NCBI GenBank assembly: GCA_037102815.1
Contig: BTPP01000005.1
Coordinates: 2,914,001 to 2,978,000 of the forward strand
Origin: Neurospora intermedia
Lineage: Eukaryota; Ascomycota; Sordariomycetes; Sordariales; Sordariaceae
Direction: 5' to 3'
DNA length: 64,000 bases
Part shown: one piece after another, positions 44,518 to 57,382 of the stretch
Numbering within the stretch: position 1 is the first letter of the stretch
How the letters are laid out: each line of letters starts with the position of its first letter
The notes under the pieces: model-generated
Told to the model about the DNA's origin: nothing
Database searches by the model: none
Seen by the model: only the letters and a program-made list of their open reading frames with translations
Program-made: the position numbers and the translations under genes

Positions 44518-46872
44518 TAAGTATATTAATATATTAATTAATCGTTAGTTACCTCTATCTATAAATAAGGTATCAAAAATAGTCTACTTATATATACCCT
44601 TAGTAGTAGTATAGTCGGTTAGTATAATAACGGGGTAGTTATTTAAATAAATAAGGGTATATAACCGTTCAATTGCCTGAATTAAGTAACCTACCTCTAT
44701 TTCGGATAGACCATAGTATATTTTAGCCTTATTGAAAGCTTTACTAAGAAATATAATTAGTAATATTCAATTCGCTAGAATTGTAGTCCCTAGCGTTTAT
44801 TTGTAGCCCTCCTTCAAATAGTATAGTATTACCCTATATCCTCTTTCTAAGGAGCCGTCGATCTATAAGAAGGTTTACTTATTAAGGTTTAAATAATATA
44901 GTTTTATATTATTATACATAGCCTTCTATACCGTAATAAAGGCTCCCTTTTCAACGTCGGTGGGTTCGTAGTTGGTTTTAGCGCAATAATTGGTTCGTTT
45001 GGCTAGGTTGCTGGCTATTATTACTCCCGTCTTTCGTCTTTCCGCTAGACGCTTGACTTTTCTTTCCTGCAATAGTTCGACTATTTTAGCGTAGTATAGG
45101 ATAAGGTGCCTAATAAACCCTAATACCCCTATATACCTTTCTAAGGACTTTAAAGTATTGGGAAATTCTAGATTCCGGAATATTATTATCCTCTCGTCCT
45201 TTATTAATAACCTTAGCGTATTTACTTTAAATTTAAGTAATTCTACCTTTAGGTAGGCAATATACAACTTCTTTAGGGATAGTACAATATTTTTCAACAT
45301 AAATAGACCGAATACTTATTTAAGATATTTAAGGTAGTCTTTTACTGTATTGGAAAAAATAATAATATTATTGATAAACGTGCGGTAAAACGCCGAAAAT
45401 ATTATTAATAATTAGTCTATAAACTTCTATATATAGGCTGGGGAATCATAATAACCTATTAACGCAACGTTAGATTGTTTTAATCCTCGTAGGCTAATAA
45501 AGGTAAATTGGTCCTAATATTATAACTAGATACTAAATTGATAGAAGAAAACTATAGCGTCAATAATTATTATAAATTTCTTACTTCTAAGGGATACAAT
45601 TACTTCGGATTATAGTAGTAAAGGGTGATTGTCGGGGATAGTAATTTTATTTAGGGTATGTAGGTCTATTACGATACGGCCTTTTTACTAGCCCTTAATA
45701 ATTCACTAAACTACAAAAATTAGGTAAGTAAAAGGCGTAGCGCAATGAACCCAATCTATTTTACTTTATTTATATAACGAACCGAAGATTTAGTTTAGGA
45801 CCTCCCGGTCCTTCTTATTCAAAGGGTACAATTTCGCCCGAATACACTAATTTTACTATCCTTCTACTAGTAGTATACGTATTATATCTTCCTCCTTTAT
45901 AGAGATAATACCCCCTTCTTCCTATAATAAAGGGTATTTATTAATAATATTTTCAATTTTATTTACGAGCGCTAGATTTAAAATATATATATAAATACCT
46001 CTATTAGTAATTTTTTCGGGTAGGTTTTCGGAAGTTTTAAAGCCTAGTATAGAATGTTTTTCGGCGCTTGGCTTTGGCGGTAATATTTCGACGTCTATTG
46101 TACTATTTGATATTTCGGTAATTTCGTATATTATATCCTTGTTTTCGAATTCTACTTTGAGTTTAGCTAGAGTTTCCTCGTCTAATATATTATTAATATA
46201 ATTATATTTACTAAGCGGATCTCTATCAGGGAATTAGTTTATTTTAATAGTACGGTTAGTCTCGTTTATTATATTAAAAGTTCTAATAATAGGGTTATTG
46301 AATTTATAATTGAGTAATATTTTTATTTGTAATATAGTAGCCAGATTTATTATTATTCCTTCAGATGAAGTAAAGTATCCGCTATCGTCGGCTTTAGTAA
46401 TACTATTTACGTAAAATTTCTTTAGAATTACTAATACTCCCTCGGTAGTATTATTGACGAATATTATTGAAGGGGATTTTAAATTTACTATTATATTAGT
46501 AGTAGTTATATATTTGGGGTTTAGTATAAAACTTCGTCCTTTAGGGAGTAGTTTATACTAAACTAGAATATATTTAAATTAGCCGGGTATAACGGTAGTT
46601 TTCTTAGTTATTATAACCTTATAGAAGTATAGTTTTAAATTGGCTTACGTAATAAAGTCGACCTAAAAGTCATTAAGGTTTTGGAAGGTAATAGTTTTAG
46701 ACTTATAGTCTATATTAGTAGTATATAAATATAGGAAATCGTTACCAAATAGGACGTTAGGTTCTAGTTCGTTAATTACCTAAACTCCCTTTATAAACAT
46801 TATTAAAGTAGGGTTACCCTTTTTATTATACCCTTCGAAGTAGATTTTGAATATAGTCTACTCGGAGATACT
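44518..46872 (-). mobile_element. Gypsy fragment F: protease, RT and RNase H
   Basis: Minus-strand text reads, from right to left, a protease-like region (about 46.8-46.2 kb), reverse transcriptase (about 46.0-45.2) and RNase H (about 45.1-44.5). The open frame at 45300-44926 covers the end of RT and start of RNase H. The pol text resembles element A's. Integrase and 3' LTR are missing on the left, and the right side is cut by element G's LTR. Broken fossil. Confidence 0.75.
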
Positions 46873-47117
46873 TGTGAGGGCGCACACAATCACGAGAGAA
46901 AGCCAGCTCAAGATGGGTTGTAGTACAATTCAAATAAAATACTAAAGCTAAAGAAAGAAGAAGAGGAAAGGTATAAAGGTGGGCTGGCTATACGCAGTTA
47001 AATATGTACGTACGTACCAGTCCTACTTAATCAGCATAGGGCTTACCGCGAAAGCGGCGCGCGACCACGTAACCCAACGATATACCACCTAAGTAATTAT
47101 AGTTGTAGACTATAACA
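46873..47117 (-). repeat. 3' LTR of Gypsy G
   Basis: A 245-bp segment beginning TGTGAGGG and ending ATAACA, of nearly normal composition. On its right a purine-rich tract (minus strand, 47118-47135) fits a plus-strand priming site, so the element reads on the minus strand. The bases before it (ATACT, 46868-46872) would be the target duplication. No partner LTR is seen in the window. Confidence 0.65.
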
Positions 47118-48815
47118 TTACCCCCCCTCCCCTCGGAAGGTTCAACCCTAGAGCCGAAATATTTGAAAAGTCTAAAAGTACAAAAGAAAAGAAAAAAATT
47201 TTCTAACGCAAGCCTATTTTAAACCCACGACGCTTCGCTTCCTAAGTACATCTACCCTCGGGGTATAGAAGTATAGTACCGCTACATTATTTAACAATCC
47301 TACAATCGTCGCTAGCTTATTATTAGTTAATTCTAAACTTACTACTTATAATTATAATTATTCAAATTCGTCTCCTCTTTATCGTTTTTTTAATTAGTAC
47401 TAATACATTATCCTCCTTATAATCCTTATAAATACTTTTCAACTATTATTACAATTTTTTAGGGGGTCCTAACTTATTAAAATATTTATTATAATAACGC
47501 TTTAATTCTTCTACCGCGTTCTTAAATCCTGCTATAAGGTACTATTCGGGGTTTAAATCCTAACCTCGCTACTTAACCTAATACTAAAACTTCCTATTTA
47601 TAATCTTAAATATAACTACCTTATATACTTCCTATTCCTCTTTTCCCTCGATAGCTTCTCCTTCGGGGTTAAACTTTACTTACCCTAATAGTAAGTTACT
47701 ACTATCCTTTTAAAATCGCTCTATATAAAATACCTTACGGCCCTTCTAAGAATTGAACAATTCGAATTTATATAAATACCCCTTTATTATCCGGATTTAA
47801 TATAATACTTACATTAAAAGAAAGTCTAACTTATTATTAGGGCGGTCCATCGATTAGTTCTTCTTTATAATAAAGATTCTATCTCCTACTTTAAAATTTA
47901 GGTCCCGTTTATAACGGTTAACTTGGACGGTCTACCTTACTTACGTTTTATTAATAACCTTCAATATAGATTTATAGTATATTTGTAGGGTTTTTACTAC
48001 TTTTTGCGCCTCGGCCCGGTTTATCTATTCCTAGGTTAGTAGTCCTATTAATTTAAAGCGGCTATATTAATTAAATAAAACTAGCATTGGGTAACCTATA
48101 ATTATTTTATATAGAGACAAATTATTTAAATTTTTATAAGGAAGTAATATTTAGGCCGAATCTAAGGCCGGCAATACCTTTAACTAATTATTTTAATTAT
48201 AATTAACGAACGGACGAAGTCGTTGGTCTAAATATTAATTTATTACTTCAACCTAACCAATAGTCTAGGAATATTCTGGGCTATTAAACTTCTAGGTTAC
48301 CCTAAGTATTTTTATTAATTCCTATATAAAATCGGATATAAACTAGGGGCCCCGGTCGTTAATAACCTCGGCCGGGCATTCGAATACACAATATAATCCT
48401 TAATAATATAGTTCTATAATTTACCGGGCGGTAATAATATCCTTATAAGGTATATACTAGGATATTTTCGAAAATTGGTCTACTATAATAAGTACATTAT
48501 TAAAACCCTTCTTATCCGTAGGTATCGATTTAAAATCGATTATTATACTCCGCTATAGCCGATTTTTACGTATTGGGATTAAATATAGTTTACCTAGCGT
48601 TTTATTTCGGGGGTACTTTAAAGCCTTATAATCCTAGTAGTTAGCTATATATCGATCTACGTTTAATATTATAATTGGCTACTAGTATTACTTTCATACT
48701 AACTTACGGGTTTTCGCTTTGCCCGGGTACGTTATAGCTAATTGAGAATATATATTTTGGATGAGATACGTCCGGTAATCCTCTTCCTTTAGGATAACTA
48801 GTCTACCCTTACAAT
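47118..48815 (-). mobile_element. Gypsy fragment G: integrase and C-terminal region
   Basis: Minus-strand reading gives integrase (zinc-binding region near 48.75-48.6 kb, catalytic core about 48.5-47.9) and a basic C-terminal region to about 47.3 kb. The right side is interrupted by LINE C3. The 5' part (gag to RNase H) is not found beyond C3, so the element is incomplete here. RIP-mutated. Confidence 0.7.
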
Positions 48816-51800
48816 AATTAATCGTCTTATTCCCTATACTATAAACTATAGTACCTTATTGGCATAGGGTCCTTCTCTAGTTCTCTGGAGGGGAAAACCG
48901 TAAAGCGTTAAGCGCCTCCGAATGAAAACCCCTAGCTCCATCTCGGCCGTAGTTCACCACGCCGCTCCTATTTTATTTATAGTTATAACGGTTCTTATTT
49001 ACCGCTATAACGAATATAATTCCATTTTTCCTACTATTATATTATTTTAATACTAGAATAATAAGGATAATAGGAATAGGACTAAATTAATACGTTATTC
49101 CCTTTACTACTTTTCTATTTTATTCCTTATTACTCCCTCCTTTACTTTCTCCCCGCTTCCCTATCCTATCTTCCTATCTATTACCCTACTTTTTTACTTT
49201 CTTCCCCTATTTATAAATACCTCCGCTCCGTTATTTATTCTCCTACTTTATAGTTCTACTCCTATTTATATCGGTATAAGGACCCCTTCCCTTATTTATA
49301 TAATTCCTTCTATAGCGCCCCTCCTAATCCTTCTCCTCTTTCTTCCCTATTATAATTTTTATTAAAATAGCTTCCTCCAATTATTATTATCCTAGCCCTA
49401 TTAATTTAACCTCTAATATAGAGGGTTCTTCCCCTATTATATCCTTAGGCCTTACGTTTTTTACAAATTCTTCAATTGTACTTTTAAAGCCTACGTTCTT
49501 CGTTTATACCCTTTATAATTTTTTTAGTAATTATCTCCTTTAAAATTAATATAGTTTCTTCCCCTCCTTCTTCGGTCCTTTATATTAATTTAATTAATAT
49601 TATTCGTAAGATTTTTTACTTTTACTATATTCTAAATTTCGCCTCCGTTATATATTTTAATAATAAATTTAATTCTCTTAATATTTTTAAGAAGGTCGTT
49701 ACTAATAGGATTTATTTTATTTTATTTACTAGTAGGTTTCTTATCCTCCTTTTTTCTTTTTTACTATTTAATTCCTACGTTTTTAATTAATAGTATTTAG
49801 AATACTATTTATAATTATATTTCTAATAAGTATATATTAGACGTCTCCGCCGGTTTTTACAACATTTATAACGCTATTTAGGCGGTAGTTATTACTATAG
49901 TATTAAATAGTATAGATAGTTTCAATTACAATTTAGATACTTTCCATTATATTATTAATAGTTTTTCTAATTATATATATATTTACTTAGAATAGGACGG
50001 CCTTCCTACTAATTATAAGCGTTTTCTTCGTACTATAGGTTATAATATTATTAAATAGTAGTAGAAGGGTTACTACGAATTAGTTACGAAGGATATTTAT
50101 TATAATTGTATTCCTTCCTTATTTAACGGTAGTACTATAAATTTAATTCGGATTACATTTAATTTTAGTAGTAGCACTATAATTCTTACGTATATTATAT
50201 CTAGCGGTAGCAATTATATTATTCCTATTTATATAATTTCCAATTTTAATAGTAATAGTAATTCTATTTTTAGTAATCCTATAGCTATCGATACTCCTAA
50301 TTGTACCTTTATAAATAATAATTAGATTTAATAGTATTATAAGGTTATTACGAACTAGGTTCGTATAATAGAATTATTCGAATAATTTTTTAAGCGTAAT
50401 TAAATATTCGTTAAATAATACTTTTCGGTTCTTACTATAACTATAATTTAAATAATTCCTATAGTTAATATAAATATTTTCTTTTTATTCCCGTTCTATT
50501 ATTCTAATATTATTAATATTCTATTTTCCTCTTAAGAATACCTTATAATTTCCTTATATTACTCCTCCTTTAATTCGATTACTAAATAGTATTCTTTTAA
50601 CTTCCTTAATTTTAATATTTATAATAGAATCTTTTCGGTTTTAGTTCTATCGTTTAAATATTTTTAAAATTCTTCCTTTATTAATAGTTAAATTTTCAAA
50701 TTTAATTAGAAGATAGTATTTATATTAAAGTAATTTAGGATAATATAAGTAAATACTTTTTTTTTCGAGTTTGTAAGTGTAAATAGGAATTAGGATGTCC
50801 GGTATTTTCTTCCGGTAGAGGAAGGCCCGGAGGCCGATAATTTTTATTCTAGTTTAGATAAAGAGGGAATTTTTTATTTTAGTTAGTAGGTACGGTTCTT
50901 CTTCGTTTTCTTCTTATTATTAGCGTTTTCCTTTCTTCTTCTTTATATTAACTATATATTATTAGATAGCCTTTCTATTAAATTTGGGGGTAAGGTTTAT
51001 AATAGTAAATTTATATTATTACTCTAATTTTATTACTACCGCTACTAGGTGGTAATTGTAATATAATATTTATTTTTAATTCGTTATATCCTTTAACTAC
51101 TCTTCTTTATTAGCGGCTATCGGTTTTAGGGCTTACGATAATAGTAATAGCTAAGTCCCTAATTTTGAGGGGGGGCTAGCTATTATTATTAGTAATTTTT
51201 CTATTAGTATTTACATTTTAATTTACTAAACCTTAGCTATACTACTTTTTAATTTATTAGTAGGTAGTTAACTTTTAGTTCGTTATATTTAAATATAATT
51301 AGAGATTTAGGTTATAGTCCTTTGGACGAACCGGGCTTAATCCGTCCGGGCGAACCTTTCTTTAAAGGCCCGGACCTTTTTATTAAAATAGAAGTCGAAC
51401 GGTAGATAAAAGGTTTTTGTTTTTAAATTTCGTACCGGCGTAACTTTATATACCCTAGTAATAATTTTCAAATATTTAATTTAGTATTTTACTAGCCTAA
51501 TTATTATCCTTTGAATTTTACTATAAATTTTAATTAGTTAGTAGAATATTAAAGTTTTATATATAATAGTATTATAGATATACTTAATATATATTTCCCT
51601 TATCCGAATAAAGGAATAACCCTATATTTTTATTATTAATTTCGTAAATATATTTATCTATATTGTTATTTTCTTTTTTACTATTTTTGTATAAGTTTTA
51701 TAATTAAGTTTATAGTTTAATTAAACCTTTAGGAATTGTATCGATTCCGTTGGTTAAAATACTACTTTTTTAAGTTAGAGAGTTTTTGTCTTTAGTACCC

Positions 51801-54008
51801 TCGTCCGTATAAAGTATATTAATTCCGTTTTAATTATTTCGAATTCTATACCTCTCGCCCCTACCTATTCCGAATATACCTCTTATATTACTTATAGCGT
51901 CCGGCAATTTTCTTTAGTAGTGTAGGCTATTATTATAATATTAATATCGTTAGCGAAGCTGATTATAATTATATTTAGGATTATTATTAACTTCTAATAT
52001 AATAGAATAATAAAGAAAATAAATAAAATAGGGGAAAAGGGGGAGCTTTATAATATTTTAACGGTAATTATATAGGGGCGGGAAGTTTTATTATTAAAGA
52101 AGAGAGAGCCTTTTTTTCTAACGATAAAGTTTGTTATTTATTGAATAATTTACGTTAGGAATTGTATTTCCTATAGGGTATATAGAAATTATTTATAGTT
52201 AATTCTATTAAACGTTCATTTTAAATTTAGGAGTATGAAGGACGTTATAGCCCTAAATTTCTAGGTTGTATATACTATATTAATAACTATTTGGATTATA
52301 AATTTTATTAAACGGCCTGCCCGATTATTTATTTAGCCCTCTAGTAGTAGGTTGAACTCTTTAGCTACTTATATAAACCTCTTAGCTACGAACGTTTCGA
52401 AGATTTTTCCTACATTGCTAAATAGCGATATTAGCTTCTATACGCCCATTAGTTTTTATTAAGCGGTACTCTTCCCGGGTTTTTTAAGGATAATTACTTT
52501 TACGTCCTTAAATTGCTATAGGAAATATCCGAATCGGAGGCTAATAAATACTAAATATACTATAACTTACCGGAATAGGTATTTATATATTTTTAAAAAC
52601 TTATTTGAATATTAATTAATCCCGGGGGCTTTATTAAGCGTTATCCGGGAGAATACGTCCTAAACGTCCTTTTTATTAATTAATTTACTAATAATTATCG
52701 GTTTAATATTATTTAATAGTTTAATTTAATTTGGTAAGTAGTCTATTAGAACCTCTACCTTCGGGAAGAAATAATTGGTAAGGATTTCGGCCTTATTATT
52801 ATAGTTTCTAATTTCTATTGCCCCCTTATAGGTTTAAAGGGTTAGTAATTTGGACGGGTCTATTAATTTATAATTTTGGGTATAGGCCTATAGTTTTAAG
52901 GGTTAAAGTTAATTCGGGTTCTTCAAGGCCTTAGTAACGCTATTATACTATATAGCTTATTAAACTTTTATAATTATTTTCTTCTTTTTTATTATAATTT
53001 TAATAAAAACTTTTTAGTTCTATATTATCCGGTATTTAAATTATTCCTAATATATCCTCCGCACTTCGTTTATTACCATTTTATATTCTAATATTTACTA
53101 ATTTATTTTCTTCCTTCGACTTTTCTTCTAATATAAGACGAATTTTTCTACGATACTTATAAATTTTTTATCGAGCCTATAAAAAGCGAGCTTAAAATCC
53201 TCTACTATTTAAATTTTTTTTAGGATTAATATCCTTTTCTCTAATATTTCTTTCACTTTTATTATATTTATAAGACTCTAATTATATTTTCCTTTTTTTT
53301 CTACTTTTTTATTTTCTTTGTCTATTTAGATTTAGATTTCTTAAGGGTAATAGTTTAAACCGGTCTATTCGTACCTCTACATTCCTTAATATTTAGTTTC
53401 AATTCCGAATAATAGTTATATATAATTAATTATTCTATCTCTCTTTCCTTATATTACGTTCCTGAGTTTTATTAGTTTATTATAGGGGGTGAATAGATTA
53501 AGTTCTTAATATTATACTTATATAAGGAGGTAAACGGCCCCTAGGCTAGTTTTATTTTCTAAATCCTAATTGGAATAATAGAGATTATAATCCTTAATTA
53601 TAATTAAATTCCCCGCCGGGGGTCCGACTTCGATAAATTTAAAGAGTAGTAATCCCTACTAATATTTTGGTATTCCTTATATAAAGATAGGAGAGTAGAT
53701 TGAAAAGATAGTTATTAAGTCCCTTAAACTTTTAAATATTACTATAGTCTAGTCCCTTCCGGTTTAGAAATTTAAATCCTTCAAATTCTATTTCTTATTT
53801 ATATATATTATTATCCTTCCCTTTTCTATATAATTAATTCCGAAATATCTTCTACCTTTAGGACGGTAAATATCTTTATTTAAATTTCTATTTAGTTCCT
53901 AAATTGTTATAACGTTATAAATTTCTTCTTATTTGAATAAAAGTTTCCCTCTTTCGTACGATTTCCTTATATTCTAATAGAGTATTTTTAATTAGACTAT
54001 TAATTACC

Positions 54009-55650
54009 TCCACGGCCACAGCAAGAACCGAAAAGCACCATCTAACGAGCGCCTAGTTGCGCCTAAGAAGCTGCTCGAATAGTTCCATTATACGAGCCTA
54101 GTTCATAGTAACCTCACGGCGCTACTGGATCTAGTTATTGTTCATAAGGGCGCGGCCGGAAGTATCGACGGCTATAGGGCTGCTAGGAATAGAACTATTA
54201 CTACTACTAGAACCGGAAACCGTACGAGTAGGAGTAGTATAACCGCTACCGCCGGATATAATACGCGTAAGAGTAATAGCGCCGCCACTAGAACCGGACG
54301 TAATCCGAACTGGGTTTATAGTACTACCGCCGGGCAAGGAAGGGATACGACTGTAACGAATATTCTTCGCAACCAATTCGCAGTAACCCTTCTACTACTA
54401 TTTAATAATACTATAATTCAAAGTGCGGGGAAAACGCTTATAATCAGTAGGAAGGCCGTTCTACTCTAAACGAGTATATATATAATTAGTAAAGTCGTTA
54501 GTAATACGAACGAAGATATCTAAATTATAATTAAACTTATTTTAATTATTTAATATTATAGTAACGGCTACCGTCTAAATAGTATTACGGACGTCGTAGA
54601 GACTAGCGGAGACGTCTAATATATATTTACCGGAAGTATAATTATAAGTAGCGTTCTAAATACTATTAATTAGGGGCGTAAGAATTAAATAGCGAAAAAA
54701 ACAAATAGAGAATAAGGGATTTACTAGTAAATAAAATAAAATAAATCCTATTAGTAATAACCTTTTTAAAAGTACTAGGGGAGTTAAACCTATTATTAAA
54801 ATATATAATAGAAGTAAAATTTAGAGTATAATAAAAGTAAAGAATTTTATAGATAACGCTAGTTAAATTAGTATAAGGATTGAAGAAGGGAGGGAGGAAA
54901 TTATACCGGTTCTAAGGGGGATAATTATTAAAGAAATTGTAAAGGGTATAAGCGAGGAATATAAGTTCTAAGGGTATAACTGAGGGGACTATAGGGGATA
55001 TAGGATTTAGGGATATAATAGGGGAAGAACCCTCTACGTTAGAGGTTAAATCGATAAGGTTAGGACAATAACGGCCGGAGGAAACTATTTTAATAGAAAT
55101 TATAATAGGGAAGAAGGAAGAGAAGGATTAGGAAGGGCGTTGTATAAGGGATTATATAAATAAAGGAAGGGGTTTTTATACTAATATAAATAAGGGTAGA
55201 ACTATAAAGTTAAAAAAGTAAATAACGGAGTAAAAGTATTTATAAATAGGGAAAGAGGCGGAAAAGTAGGGTAATAGATAGGAAAATAGAATAAGGAAGT
55301 AGGGAGAAAGTGGAGGAAAGAACGGTAGGGGGTAAGATAAAAAGGTAGCGAAGGGAGTAGCGTACCGGGTCTAATCCTATTCCTATTATTCCTATTATTC
55401 TTATTATTCTAATTTTAGAATAACGTAGCGGTAGAAGAAACGAGATTATATTCGCTGTGGCGGTGGGTGAGAACCGTTATAACTATAAGTAAAGTAGGAG
55501 CGGTGTAGTGAACTACGGCCGAGATGGAGCTAGGGGTTTTCATCCGGAGGCGTTTAACGTCTTACGGTTTTCCCCTCCAGAGAATTGGAGAAGGACCTTA
55601 TGCCAATAAGGCGCTATAGTTTATAGTATAGGGAATAAGACTATATATAT
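54009..55650 (+). mobile_element. LINE copy C4, 5'-truncated, inserted in C3 in opposite orientation
   Basis: A 1.64-kb copy of the LINE 3' region on the plus strand, ending in GGGAATAAGAC plus a (TA)n tail, flanked by the 10-bp duplication ATTAATTACC (53999-54008 and 55651-55660). It contains only the 3' region with the antisense ORF. Its first about 350 bp keep normal composition; the rest is RIP-mutated. It is a self-insertion of the family into its own endonuclease region. Confidence 0.85.
54131..54376 (-). CDS. Small ORF antisense to the LINE, least-mutated copy (C4)
   Basis: An 81-codon frame rich in Gly, Ser and Thr (IPSLPGGSTINPVRITSGSS, SSIPSSPIAVDTSG) ending in NNN-stop. Because C4's outer end escaped most RIP, this is the best view of the ORF. 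The start codon is uncertain: the frame extends upstream into mutated sequence with an aromatic-rich segment, so the ancestral protein was longer. No known family. Confidence 0.4.
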   Translation of the reverse strand: MVAKNIRYSRIPSLPGGSTINPVRITSGSSGGAITLTRIISGGSGYTTPTRTVSGSSSSNSSIPSSPIAVDTSGRALMNNN

Positions 55651-56548
55651 ATTAATTACCTTAAAATAGAGTTCCTTCTAGTCTTTCTATAGAGGATAAA
55701 GGTATTACTTCCCTAGGGGGGGCTACGGTCGTATAAGCGCTATTACTACTATATAACCGACTCCTTCCTACACTTTATAAATATATATAAATATCTATTA
55801 GACTTTAAAGGTTTAACGGCTTCGGTTAGAAGGATAGGCCGATAATCTTCTTCGGCCGTCTCCTTTTTACAATTCCTCTAATATATTTCTTTAGGGTAAT
55901 AATAGTACGGGAGTTAGGGGGGGCGTCCGGGAGGATACCTTCGTCCGTAGTTTCTATTATCGACTCTAATACCTTTCCGGCTAGGTTTTTATAGGGGGCG
56001 AACGCCCGCAGCCTTTTAGCGTACGTAATAAATACTTTTATAATTGCCTTCCGGAAAATAGGGTACTCCTTACGGTTATACGTATAATAGCCCTTCTTCT
56101 TATATAATTCATAATAAATAAATAACTTATTATTATTAAATAGGTAATTTATTTCGCTAAAGTAATGTCCTTCGTATTTAGCTTCGCTGTAATAGGTGTA
56201 AATATTTTCTTAATAGTAAAATCTCGCCGTATATCTAATTCCCTAGTATTTAAAGTATTATTAAATATTGTTCGAGGTTTAAAACGGTTCGTATAGGTAT
56301 ATATTATTATTTTAAAGGAAGAGGTTATTCTAGAGGAAGTACGCCGCCGACGTAGTAGCGACTTCTATTAGAAGTAAGCTTCTATTTTCTCCGTCCCTTT
56401 TTTTCTATAGCCGAATTCTAATAATAGATGCTTCTAGGTTTTTCTCTTTTACTACATTTAATATAATTTCTAATATAGTATAATTATTAATACTATTCTA
56501 GGGTACACTCCGAATTAATATACTTATAATACTTATAGTAATAAAATA

Positions 56549-57368
56549 ATTCTTAGACACCGGTGCGAAGCTGGATCCCGAGTTCAAGCAACGCCCGCTA
56601 TATATTAAAGCGTGCTTTAGATCCACATTACGTAAGCCAATAGAATCCATATGCCAAGAAATACCAAGACGGGAAGCACGGGAAGGCTCTTAGCAACTCG
56701 AATTCGTACTTAGGGGTATAACACCAGCTAAAACATCACTAGATCTAACCCCTTCCGCGAATCTATCTATTATTTTACCTATAAACCCGGCTAGACTTAA
56801 CAAACAGTCTCTAGAACGCTCCAATTAAGTAATATAGTCTACTTCTAATTACCTTACTATCACCAGCCCCACCGGGGGTGCCACGGGGACACCTATAGTA
56901 TAGCGGTTTACGTAGGACGCCCGTAGCTACTATTAGTATAAGTGTATAGTATAGAGAGCTCTCGCGTTCAACTCCCTACTTGTAACTTATCTTTTCTTTA
57001 AACGTTCAATTATTATACTACTAACCTCTCTCAAATCCTTCTCATCTTCCAATCTTAATATTACTGCATAGGGCTATTCCGGGGAATAGGAGATGTAAGA
57101 CCGCCGTAAGACGTACTATCTCTCGGTACCATTAACGGTTGCTTTAAAAAGAGTAACTATGAAGCATTCGACTAGGGTATACAGAATAAATCGAACTGAA
57201 CTCCTTTCTTTTTTTTTTTTTTTTTTTTTTTTTTTTAGTAAATTTTGGTAATCGATAAAGTTCTAAGCCGGTAGTAAAATTCAGCTACCTAAATCCTAAA
57301 TTAGAATAATCTAAATTATAATTAATAATAAGGGTAACGTACTACTTTGAACGGATAGGAAGATAAAG
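56549..57368. other. Unassigned, lightly mutated segment
   Basis: Composition is closer to normal than its surroundings, with CpA retained in places. No coding frame is convincing. It holds two pol III box-like motifs (56896-56906 and 56966-56975), a T run at 57209-57236 and no detectable similarity to the other elements. It may be the outer edge of the Helitron or of an unseen element. Confidence 0.4.
57209..57236. repeat. T28 homopolymer
   Basis: Uninterrupted run of about 28 T. It could be the complement of a retroposon poly(A) tail or a simple repeat. Confidence 0.85.
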
Positions 57369-57382
57369 GCTGGGGGCAGCCG
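57369..57382 (-). other. Candidate Helitron 3' hairpin
   Basis: Perfect 5-bp stem GGCTG/CAGCC with a GGGG loop, about 400 bp past the helicase end. GC-rich in AT-rich surroundings. The expected CTRR end 10-12 bases further on is absent, so this is tentative. Confidence 0.35.

Larger units (their letters stand above)
48816..56548 (-). mobile_element. Long LINE copy C3 (Tad1-like), interrupted by C4
   Basis: The 3' terminus is at about 48816 (same GGGAATAAGAC end as other copies). Moving right on the minus strand: a 2.5-kb 3' region with the antisense ORF (50084-50325, plus strand), reverse transcriptase C-terminal part (about 51.3-52.0 kb), RT and endonuclease (about 52.0-54.0) and, beyond the C4 insertion, the end of ORF1 (55661-56548). 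Without C4 it is about 6.1 kb, near full length but truncated within ORF1. A possible target duplication (AATAATT at both sides) is too short to rely on. Confidence 0.78.

Noticed and set aside
56896-56975. tRNA gene candidate (A-box TAGTATAGCGG, B-box GTTCAACTCC)
   Set aside because: Box motifs match, but no T-stem or acceptor stem can be formed around them, so it is not called as a tRNA. A tRNA-derived SINE remains possible.
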